Shown: piece after piece, positions 43,926 to 54,815 of the stretch | Position numbering within the stretch: the first letter of the stretch is position 1 | How the letters are laid out: each line of letters opens with the position of its first letter | Assembly: GCA_032718475.1 (NCBI GenBank) | Contig: JAUCBJ010002074.1 | Location: forward strand, 35,027-99,026 | DNA: 64,000 nucleotides | Origin: Nemertoderma westbladi | Taxonomy: Eukaryota; Xenacoelomorpha; Nemertodermatida; Nemertodermatidae | Direction: 5' to 3' | Program-made: the position numbers and the translations under genes | Notes under the pieces: model-generated | Database searches by the model: none | What the model was told of the DNA's origin: nothing | Seen by the model: only the letters and a program-made list of their open reading frames with translations

Positions 43926-46900
43926 TTATATAAATGGTCGGGTGAGGATAGCATATATAAATGGTCGGGTGAGGATAGCATATATAAATGGTCGGGTGAG
44001 GATAGCATATATAAATGGTCGGGTGAGGATAGCATATATAAATGGTCGGGTGAGGATAGCATAAATAAATGGTCGGGTGAGGATAGCATATATAAATGGT
44101 CGGGTGAGGATAGCATATATAAATGGTCGGGTGAGGATAGCATATATAAATGGTCGGGTGAGGATAGCATATATAAATGGTCGGGTGAGGATAGCATAAA
44201 TAAATGGTCGGGTGAGGATAGCATATATAAATGGTCGGGTGAGGATAGCATAAATAAATGGTCGGGTGAGGATAGCATATATAAATGGTCGGGTGAGAAT
44301 AGCATATATAAATGGTCGGGTGAGGATAGCATATATAAATGGTCGGGTGAGGATAGCATAAATAAATGGTCGGGTGAGGATAGCATAAATAAATGGTCGG
44401 GTGAGGATAGCATAAATAAATGGTCGGGTGAGGATAGCATATATAAATGGTCGGGTGAGGATAGCATATATAAATGGTCGGGTGAGAATAGCATATATAA
44501 ATGGTGGGGTGAGGATAGCATATATAAATGGTCGGGTGAGGATAGCATAAATAAATGGTCGGGTGAGGATAGCATATATAAATGGTCGGGTGAGGATAGC
44601 ATATATAAATGGTGGGGTGAGGATAGCATATATAAATGGTCGGGTGAGGATAGCATATATAAATGGTCGGGTGAGGATAGCATATATAAATGGTCGGGTG
44701 AGGATAGCATAAATAAATGGTCGGGTGAGGATAGCATAAATAAATGGTCGGGTGAGGATAGCATATATAAATGGTCGGGTGAGGATAGCATATATAAATG
44801 GTCGGGTGAGGATAGCATATATAAATGGTGGGGTGAGGATAGCATATATAAATGGTCGGGTGAGGATAGCATATATAAATGGTCGGGTGAGGATAGCATA
44901 AATAAATGGTCGGGTGAGGATAGCATATATAAATGGTCGGGTGAGGATAGCATATATAAATGGTCGGGTGAGGATAGCATATATAAATGGTCGGGTGAGG
45001 ATAGCATATATAAATGGTCGGGTGAGGATAGCATAAATAAATGGTCGGGTGAGGATAGCATATATAAATGGTCGGGTGAGGATAGCATATATAAATGGTC
45101 GGGTGAGGATAGCATATATAAATGGTCGGGTGAGGATAGCATATATAAATGGTCGGGTGAGGATAGCATAAATAAATGGTCGGGTGAGGATAGCATAAAT
45201 AAATGGTCGGGTGAGGATAGCATATATAAATGGTCGGGTGAGGATAGCATATATAAATGGTCGGGTGAGGATAGCATATATAAATGGTCGGGTGAGGATA
45301 GCATATATAAATGGTCGGGTGAGGATAGCATAAATAAATGGTCGGGTGAGGATAGCATATATAAATGGTCGGGTGAGGATAGCATAAATAAATGGTCGGG
45401 TGAGGATAGCATATATAAATGGTCGGGTGAGGATAGCATATATAAATGGTCGGGTGAGGATAGCATATATAAATGGTCGGGTGAGGATAGCATAAATAAA
45501 TGGTCGGGTGAGGATAGCATAAATAAATGGTCGGGTGAGGATAGCATAAATAAATGGTCGGGTGAGGATAGCATATATAAATGGTCGGGTGAGGATAGCA
45601 TATATAAATGGTCGGGTGAGGATAGCATATATAAATGGTCGGGTGAGGATAGCATATATAAATGGTCGGGTGAGGATAGCATAAATAAATGGTCGGGTGA
45701 GGATAGCATATATAAATGGTCGGGTGAGGATAGCATATATAAATGGTCGGGTGAGGATAGCATATATAAATGGTCGGGTGAGGATAGCATATATAAATGG
45801 TCGGGTGAGGATAGCATATATAAATGGTCGGGTGAGGATAGCATAAATAAATGGTCGGGTGAGGATAGCATATATAAATGGTCGGGTGAGGATAGCATAT
45901 ATAAATGGTCGGGTGAGGATAGCATATATAAATGGTCGGGTGAGGATAGCATATATAAATGGTCGGGTGAGGATAGCATAAATAAATGGTCGGGTGAGGA
46001 TAGCATATATAAATGGTCGGGTGAGGATAGCATATATAAATGGTCGGGTGAGGATAGCATATATAAATGGTCGGGTGAGGATAGCATATATAAATGGTCG
46101 GGTGAGGATAGCATATATAAATGGTCGGGTGAGGATAGCATAAATAAATGGTCGGGTGAGGATAGCATATATAAATGGTCGGGTGAGGATAGCATATATA
46201 AATGGTCGGGTGAGGATAGCATATATAAATGGTCGGGTGAGGATAGCATATATAAATGGTCGGGTGAGGATAGCATATATAAATGGTCGGGTGAGGATAG
46301 CATATATAAATGGTCGGGTGAGGATAGCATATATAAATGGTCGGGTGAGGATAGCATATATAAATGGTCGGGTGAGGATAGCATATATAAATGGTCGGGT
46401 GAGGATAGCATATATAAATGGTCGGGTGAGGATAGCATATATAAATGGTCGGGTGAGGATAGCATAAATAAATGGTCGGGTGAGGATAGCATAAATAAAT
46501 GGTCGGGTGAGGATAGCATATATAAATGGTCGGGTGAGGATAGCATATATAAATGGTCGGGTGAGGATAGCATAAATAAATGGTCGGGTGAGGATAGCAT
46601 ATATAAATGGTCGGGTGAGGATAGCATAAATAAATGGTCGGGTGAGGATAGCATAAATAAATGGTCGGGTGAGGATAGCATATATAAATGGTCGGGTGAG
46701 GATAGCATAAATAAATGGTCGGGTGAGGATAGCATATATAAATGGTCGGGTGAGGATAGCATATATAAATGGTCGGGTGAGGATAGCATAAATAAATGGT
46801 CGGGTGAGGATAGCATATATAAATGGTCGGGTGAGGATAGCATAAATAAATGGTCGGGTGAGGATAGCATAAATAAATGGTCGGGTGAGGATAGCATATA

Positions 46901-49900
46901 TAAATGGTCGGGTGAGGATAGCATATATAAATGGTCGGGTGAGGATAGCATATATAAATGGTCGGGTGAGGATAGCATATATAAATGGTCGGGTGAGGAT
47001 AGCATATATAAATGGTCGGGTGAGGATAGCATATATAAATGGTCGGGTGAGGATAGCATATATAAATGGTCGGGTGAGGATAGCATATATAAATGGTCGG
47101 GTGAGGATAGCATATATAAATGGTCGGGTGAGGATAGCATATATAAATGGTCGGGTGAGGATAGCATAAATAAATGGTCGGGTGAGGATAGCATATATAA
47201 ATGGTCGGGTGAGGATAGCATATATAAATGGTCGGGTGAGGATAGCATAAATAAATGGTCGGGTGAGGATAGCATATATAAATGGTCGGGTGAGGATAGC
47301 ATATATAAATGGTCGGGTGAGGATAGCATATATAAATGGTCGGGTGAGGATAGCATATATAAATGGTCGGGTGAGGATAGCATATATAAATGGTCGGGTG
47401 AGGATAGCATATATAAATGGTCGGGTGAGGATAGCATATATAAATGGTCGGGTGAGGATAGCATATATAAATGGTCGGGTGAGGATAGCATATATAAATG
47501 GTCGGGTGAGGATAGCATATATAAATGGTCGGGTGAGGATAGCATATATAAATGGTCGGGTGAGGATAGCATATATAAATGGTCGGGTGAGGATAGCATA
47601 TATAAATGGTCGGGTGAGGATAGCATATATAAATGGTCGGGTGAGGATAGCATATATAAATGGTCGGGTGAGGATAGCATATATAAATGGTCGGGTGAGG
47701 ATAGCATATATAAATGGTCGGGTGAGGATAGCATAAATAAATGGTCGGGTGAGGATAGCATATATAAATGGTCGGGTGAGGATAGCATATATAAATGGTC
47801 GGGTGAGGATAGCATATATAAATGGTCGGGTGAGGATAGCATATATAAATGGTCGGGTGAGGATAGCATATATAAATGGTCGGGTGAGGATAGCATATAT
47901 AAATGGTCGGGTGAGGATAGCATATATAAATGGTCGGGTGAGGATAGCATATATAAATGGTCGGGTGAGGATAGCATATATAAATGGTGGGGTGAGGATA
48001 GCATATATAAATGGTCGGGTGAGGATAGCATATATAAATGGTCGGGTGAGGATAGCATATATAAATGGTCGGGTGAGGATAGCATATATAAATGGTCGGG
48101 TGAGGATAGCATATATAAATGGTCGGGTGAGGATAGCATATATAAATGGTCGGGTGAGGATAGCATATATAAATGGTCGGGTGAGGATAGCATATATAAA
48201 TGGTCGGGTGAGGATAGCATATATAAATGGTCGGGTGAGGATAGCATATATAAATGGTCGGGTGAGGATAGCATATATAAATGGTCGGGTGAGGATAGCA
48301 TATATAAATGGTCGGGTGAGGATAGCATATATAAATGGTCGGGTGAGGATAGCATATATAAATGGTCGGGTGAGGATAGCATATATAAATGGTCGGGTGA
48401 GGATAGCATAAATAAATGGTCGGGTGAGGATAGCATATATAAATGGTCGGGTGAGGATAGCATATATAAATGGTCGGGTGAGGATAGCATATATAAATGG
48501 TCGGGTGAGGATAGCATATATAAATGGTCGGGTGAGGATAGCATATATAAATGGTCGGGTGAGGATAGCATAAATAAATGGTCGGGTGAGGATAGCATAT
48601 ATAAATGGTCGGGTGAGGATAGCATATATAAATGGTGGGGTGAGGATAGCATATATAAATGGTCGGGTGAGGATAGCATATATAAATGGTCGGGTGAGGA
48701 TAGCATATATAAATGGTCGGGTGAGGATAGCATATATAAATGGTCGGGTGAGGATAGCATATATAAATGGTCGGGTGAGGATAGCATATATAAATGGTCG
48801 GGTGAGGATAGCATATATAAATGGTCGGGTGAGGATAGCATATATAAATGGTCGGGTGAGGATAGCATATATAAATGGTCGGGTGAGGATAGCATATATA
48901 AATGGTCGGGTGAGGATAGCATATATAAATGGTCGGGTGAGGATAGCATATATAAATGGTCGGGTGAGGATAGCATATATAAATGGTCGGGTGAGGATAG
49001 CATATATAAATGGTCGGGTGAGGATAGCATATATAAATGGTCGGGTGAGGATAGCATAAATAAATGGTCGGGTGAGGATAGCATATATAAATGGTCGGGT
49101 GAGGATAGCATATATAAATGGTCGGGTGAGGATAGCATATATAAATGGTCGGGTGAGGATAGCATATATAAATGGTCGGGTGAGGATAGCATATATAAAT
49201 GGTCGGGTGAGGATAGCATAAATAAATGGTCGGGTGAGGATAGCATATATAAATGGTCGGGTGAGGATAGCATATATAAATGGTCGGGTGAGGATAGCAT
49301 ATATAAATGGTCGGGTGAGGATAGCATATATAAATGGTCGGGTGAGGATAGCATATATAAATGGTCGGGTGAGGATAGCATAAATAAATGGTCGGGTGAG
49401 GATAGCATATATAAATGGTCGGGTGAGGATAGCATATATAAATGGTCGGGTGAGGATAGCATATATAAATGGTCGGGTGAGGATAGCATATATAAATGGT
49501 CGGGTGAGGATAGCATATATAAATGGTCGGGTGAGGATAGCATATATAAATGGTCGGGTGAGGATAGCATATATAAATGGTCGGGTGAGGATAGCATATA
49601 TAAATGGTCGGGTGAGGATAGCATAAATAAATGGTCGGGTGAGGATAGCATATATAAATGGTCGGGTGAGGATAGCATATATAAATGGTCGGGTGAGGAT
49701 AGCATATATAAATGGTCGGGTGAGGATAGCATATATAAATGGTCGGGTGAGGATAGCATATATAAATGGTCGGGTGAGGATAGCATATATAAATGGTCGG
49801 GTGAGGATAGCATATATAAATGGTCGGGTGAGGATAGCATAAATAAATGGTCGGGTGAGGATAGCATATATAAATGGTCGGGTGAGGATAGCATATATAA

Positions 49901-50146
49901 ATGGTCGGGTGAGGATAGCATAAATAAATGGTCGGGTGAGGATAGCATATATAAATGGTCGGGTGAGGATAGCATATATAAATGGTCGGGTGAGGATAGC
50001 ATAAATAAATGGTCGGGTGAGGATAGCATATATAAATGGTCGGGTGAGGATAGCATATATAAATGGTCGGGTGAGGATAGCATATATAAATGGTCGGGTG
50101 AGGATAGCATATATAAATGGTCGGGTGAGGATAGCATATATAAATG
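43926..50146. repeat. 27-bp minisatellite, about 230 copies
   Basis: The unit contains atataaatggtcgggtgagg followed by atagcat. The main variants are aaataaatgg in place of atataaatgg, ggtgggg in place of ggtcggg, and gagaata in place of gaggata. Variant units are denser toward 43.9-46.9 kb than toward 47.2-50.1 kb. Because 27 is a multiple of three and no unit changes length, the minus strand is open for 2,137 codons as repeats of MLSSPDHLY/F; this is taken as a by-product. It lies in the dynein intron between exons 2 and 3. Confidence 0.98.
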
Positions 50147-50269
50147 TTATTATTATAAGCGGTTATTATGTTGTTTATTATTATAATCCGTGAAACTCTG
50201 CTGTACTGTACTGCACTTATTGTAACTGTTGTTATACAAGTCAGCGTGTATTTTAATCAATAATAGGAA

Positions 50270-51108
50270 ATGCGGCGGAATTTACCCAGATACAAGAAAA
50301 GTTAACAAACCTCCTAAAGACGATAAAACAGAAGAAAAACGTGTCAATGGAGAGTGAGCAAGCGTTCAATGAACATCTCACAAAGATGAGCTCCTTGTTT
50401 GTCTGCACAACTGGTGATCAGGCGCAATGCTTCTCCGACTTGGTGAAAGCTAGGAAGGAAACCATCGAAGCGAAAAACGAGATCCTCCAGTTAAAAACTA
50501 ACTCAAATGGGAGCCAACTGAACACCAGATTGACGGACATAAACATACCTCAGACTCAGGCATCATCCGCTTCCTTAAACAACGTGAACATTTCACTAAT
50601 CCATCCATCAAGGCGCAATCCCTTTCGATCATTTCTAAACGCGGGTACACAACTGGACCAGGAGGGAATTCGAGGAGAACCTAACATTGTTCTAAGAGAG
50701 ACAAACCCGCCATCAAATACGCGCACCAGTGCAAGGAGCATAGACACCAGGTTCCGTCGAGGGTGGAAATCCGGAGAAACCCTCCGAGCTAAACAACCAC
50801 ATGTACCTCGGCCATCAAGGAAAGCGCATGTGTACGTGGGCCGAGTCGACGTTTCCATTACCAAAGAACAGTTTGAAGTTTACCTGACAAACGCCGAAGT
50901 ATCTGTTGAAGAAATAATACCGCTGGACGTGGCTGCAGATGCTGCCACAAGATTATTTCACCTTGTCTGTACCCAGGAGAATAGAGATGCGGTAATGGAC
51001 CCGGAAATCTGGGAGGAGGGCATCATTATAGCGAACTATAAACTGACCGGTGTGGACCGCAAACGCTTTGGCCTACGGCCCCGTGTGAGGAATTCCAACG
51101 CCAACTGA
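50270..51108 (+). pseudogene. LINE copy B ORF1, start-proximal frameshift
   Basis: The long frame begins at 50341 or 50347 (MESEQAF), but homology to the other ORF1 extends upstream to AEFTQIQEKLTNLL at about 50275. The matching ATG at 50270-50272 is one base out of frame, consistent with loss of a single G after the ATG. The coiled-coil N-terminus, a variable linker and the domain starting HVYVGRVDVSITKEQF parallel copy A. The frame ends with TGA at 51106-51108 followed by cta; the same frame stays open into ORF2. Confidence 0.75.
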
Positions 51109-53474
51109 CTAACTCAAGTTGCCGCGGTTCCGATTACTCCCCAGTCAGTTCTTCCCACATCAGCCCACGCAGATTCAGTTCTTCCCACATCAGCCCCCGC
51201 TGTTTCAGTTCTTCTCCCGTCTTTTCCGAGGTCGAATCATTTGGGAATCAAACATAATGTTTTAGGCAATGGTTGCAACAAGCCATACCGATATCTGGCG
51301 AGTTTACGAAAGCATCAGAAGCTCTGTAGCCGCTACCAATCAGGTCAGAATCTCGCATTACTCAACGAACTCCCTTTTAATATGATATCAGCTCCATCAG
51401 CCTTGCATTCAAATTATCCATCTATCACCGCTTGGAACGTGGAAGGCATTAACAGCACAATGGAATCAACCACAGATGATACGCTCTGTTGCTCTGATAT
51501 TCTTCTGCTAACAGAAACCCTTACGGAAGATGTTGATATTGAAAATTATAAATGCTATAACGTTCCCTGCATCCCATAGGAGATTGGACGACCGTCAGCC
51601 ATTGCCGTAAAGATCCCGCAGCTTCACATAATTCTGGGATACTACAAATCCAACTCAGATGTATCTGACATTCTGTTGGAGCTCATTAATATAATCCAAT
51701 CTGTGCGATCTAAAGACGAGTGGCCATTTCTTTTGGCTGGCGACTTCAACTGCCGCTTAGATAAAGATAGTACGAGGGGGGGGACCTACTGTGTGATGGT
51801 TTAATAGGTTCTGATATTTTCTGTTTATCGAATCCAGAAATTCCTACTTATTTTTGCTGGAACGGTACCAGCGTTATAGACTTGGCGTTCTGCAGCACCT
51901 CCCTCTGCCCTTGGACTGTTGTAGAGGTAATCCCGACAATTAACTCCAAACACCAACGCATTCGCATCAATATGGATTATGAGTTCAGAAAGGTTCGTGA
52001 GATAAGGGAACCAGCCATCCGATCAATTGATCCTGATAAACTCTCAGAACTCTTGGACACCACCAGGTTTCAGCAAGCTATGAACACAGGCGCTGATTCT
52101 GCGTATCAGTTCATCACTGAGGCTATAAAGGGATCGACCATACCCCGCCCCAAACGGATATCCAAACCTTGGTTTGACCAGGACTGCTATATCATGCAAC
52201 AACGAGTAATCGAAAGTAGGAAGAAAGTGAAGGATTCTAGTTCTCCGCCGCCATATCTCGCCGAATACAATACTTTGCGACGCGAGTATAAGTTATTACT
52301 GAAGGGTAAGAAAAAGTTTTACGCCGCCCAGACTGAAATAAAGCTCATACAACGCTGTGAGGAAGATCAAAAAGAATTCTGGAAGATGTTAAAACCAAAG
52401 AGAGATACTGCGGCATCACAGATAGCGACCAAGGATTGGTCGGCACATTTCTCAACATTATTCCACCGAGATACAGCGCCGTTGCTTCCAGTCATCCCAG
52501 AAAACTCTACACCCATGCTAGATGACCCTATCACCTCAGCTGAGGTGAGGTCAGGGAGGTGGTAACCTCGCAGAATTCGAAAAAGGCGGCGGGTTCCGAG
52601 GCTCAAGATCGCCAATGAGGCTCTAAAAACGGGATTATTGTTCCTTCTTCCATTTCTATTACAGTTATTCTCTATTTGCGTCAGCGCTGCAACCTGTCCC
52701 GTAGCTTGGCTCGTATCATTTATCATCGTACACAGATGACCTGGCAATTTACGGCTCCTCCCTATCAGATGTCCAGTCAGCACTGGATAAGTTATCCGAA
52801 TATTGCGACGAGAACGATTTAAGAGTGAACATAGGAAAAAAAAAGGTAATGAAATTCTGTAGAGGGGGACGCCGGGACGACAAGCTGTTCTATAAAGGCA
52901 ACCAACTAGAACTTGTGAACAACTTTAGTTACCTCGGGGTGATATTATCCACAAAGAATCTACCCACTGCGCATTATGAGCACTTATATCGGCGTGGTAT
53001 ATCATCCTGCATGCGTCTTGCTTCCACAGTCAACATGGGAGCTATTTCTTTGGAATCAGCACAGGCGCTAGGGTCATTAGTGGTTTTCCCCGCAACCACT
53101 TACAGGTGCAATATATTCCGAGACAGGAATCAGGGCGAACCCACCCACGTAAGAAAAGTTCGGGGCTTTTTATTTAAATTATGGTGCGGCATTGCAAAAT
53201 ATGCGTCCACACCCAATGTATTGAATGCGATAGTTTACCCTGATTCAGCCCTGATAAATGTTAAATATCTTGCCAGCAATCGAATCTCAGTTTCTCTCGA
53301 ATGATTACCACCACAAGCTGTGCACCAAGTCGAATTGCTGGAGACCCACAAATAACTGTCTTTGTAAATATAGTATTTCCACCGCCACTGACATCTTCCA
53401 CGCTCCTGGTTGCGCCCATTTTAGTGAGCATCAACATCCACTCCATTTAGCTTTTTATTTAAATAATTTATAAT
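51109..53474 (+). pseudogene. LINE copy B ORF2, frameshifted and lacking the RT core
   Basis: In frame with ORF1 from the TGA to 51579: a linker with 10-residue repeats (SVLPTSAHAD, SVLPTSAPAV), a zinc finger that has lost its first Cys, and the start of the endonuclease (AWNVEGINS). A stop (tag at 51577), a frameshift in the G run at about 51776-51783 and another stop follow; GDFNCRLD is still readable near 51740. The frame 51882-52565 covers the end of the endonuclease and the linker. About 540 bp encoding RT motifs between CPVAW (52700) and YTDDLAIYG (52730) are missing relative to copy A. The C-terminal part resumes at 52730-53304 and ends in a CWRPTNNCLCK cluster. Confidence 0.8.
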
Positions 53475-54096
53475 TATATATGAAATATATTTCATTACGT
53501 ATTCTATATTTTATTTACCGTTACAAAGGTGTATATTTTCCTATCTCTTTTATCCGTTGGATAATTAAACGCTAATTATTATTATTATAATTAATGTACG
53601 TTTAGACGTGTAGTCACTGTTATTAAAGACACTCCTTGACATTTATTTCATACTATCGGCTATATTAACAAACATAAGGTATTTGGTAAGGAGGTATTTG
53701 GTGTAAATTTGTGACAGGTTTATGCTTCCCGACCGTAATTTATTGCGTAGTCTATTTGCGCTTTCAATCGAGATTGGACTTCTGATTTTATAAACGGGAG
53801 TCCGTTAACTATCCCGCGGCCCCACAATGAACCGTAGTTTTTATACAAAGTTAGAGATTAGAGTTTGTATTCTCAAACCCACATGTACTGACAAACACCT
53901 ATCAAATGAATTGTTCCTCAGTTGGTGACAAAATTAACTCACTCAAATAGCTAACATAAAATCCTGGCTTATGAAATCGTTGGACTAAGAAATACACTCG
54001 TCACCAGTAATATACAATGACGTCACCATTAATATACAAGCTACTTCATAATTACTTAGTTTAAGAATTGAAAGTTAACAGCACACAAACAATAAT
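53475..54096. other. intronic sequence without a gene
   Basis: AT-rich DNA with a short duplication of gaggtatttggt near 53690. Nothing else recognised. Confidence 0.5.
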
Positions 54097-54172
54097 ACTA
54101 CTACTACTACTACTAGGTCGAGCGAACTCGGACAGTGGAAATGAGATCCTTCCAGGCTTCCCGATTCTCCAT
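54097..54172 (+). repeat. single copy of the dispersed 61-bp-type element
   Basis: A (cta)n run, then aggtcgagcgaactcggaca, gtggaaatgagatcc and ttccaggcttcccgattctc. It matches the longer unit form at the start of the array at 34.3 kb. Here it is solitary and flanked by simple repeats on both sides. Confidence 0.85.
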
Positions 54173-54286
54173 AGTCAGAGTTCACACAATAATACAATAA
54201 TAATAATACTACATACTGTAAATATTAATCAAACATACAGGTTGTCAATTTAATTAATTCAAATGATTTCAAAATAAATGGCAAAC

Positions 54287-54502
54287 CTTTTTATCAAACT
54301 TTGCCTGAGTCAGTGCTTCTTCGCTGTCACGTGTCCATACGAACTGTAGACCTAGCAGCCCAACCTGAGCGGGGAAAGAGTCCTCAAACTCAATGAGTTT
54401 GAAGGCCGAATCCCCAACAACCATCGCTGCTTGCCGAATCACAGTATGAAGCGATTTGCGTTGCATAGTTAATAAGTCGTTTAACCAGATCTCAACATTG
54501 CC
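54287..54502 (-). CDS. DNAH5/8-like: axonemal dynein heavy chain, exon 2 (linker)
   Basis: 216 bp, 72 codons, phase 0 at both ends. Acceptor tctcttctag|GGC, donor AAG|gtttgc (a weaker donor than the others). It encodes [40 protein letters not shown] and [10 protein letters not shown]. The segment [10 protein letters not shown] followed by WTRDSEEAL is diagnostic for the linker of axonemal heavy chains of the DNAH5/DNAH8 group. It joins in frame to exon 1 (ends DKPILAQ) and exon 3 (starts IMQTTNQ). Intact. Confidence 0.96.
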
Positions 54503-54815
54503 CTAGAAGAGAAATAATAACAAATGTAAGTGTTTGTATGTAGAGGGTCTTACTGCACATACTATAGGCCATGCTGGGAGAGAAAGTGTAGGTGATAGGG
54601 TAGCGCAATTGCCGTGATTGGCAAGTAGCTAGGAGTTTACTGTGTGTAATCATAATATACGAACAACTGAAACTATAAAACTCAGATATTCATTCGGCCT
54701 CGGCCTTTCAGAACTGCCACAGCCTTTCAGTATCCAAGCGGACGCGGCGACGCGTATTTCCCAACACTTAAACACACACACCGGTCGGGATCTTCGCCAA
54801 CTCAGATCCCGTCAC
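54503..54815. other. intronic flank between exon 2 and the 46-bp array
   Basis: Mixed-composition sequence. The plus-strand frame that opens at 54642 runs from here into the array and is a by-product. No gene. Confidence 0.5.

Larger units (their letters stand above)
50147..53480 (+). mobile_element. LINE copy B (relative of LINE copy A), decayed
   Basis: ORF1 at 50270-51108 and a broken ORF2 at 51109-53474, in the same order and with the same domains as the split LINE at the left of the window, but clearly diverged from it in protein sequence. It follows the 27-bp array directly. The end is placed after the last ORF2 codons, near 53474, in AT-rich sequence. Antisense to dynein. Confidence 0.82.

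Noticed and set aside
43724-50137. 2,137-codon minus-strand frame of nine-residue repeats as a structural protein gene
   Set aside because: Pure satellite with a period of 27 bp, lying within an intron of an intact gene, without a signal peptide or unique domain. Kept only as a low-interest finding.
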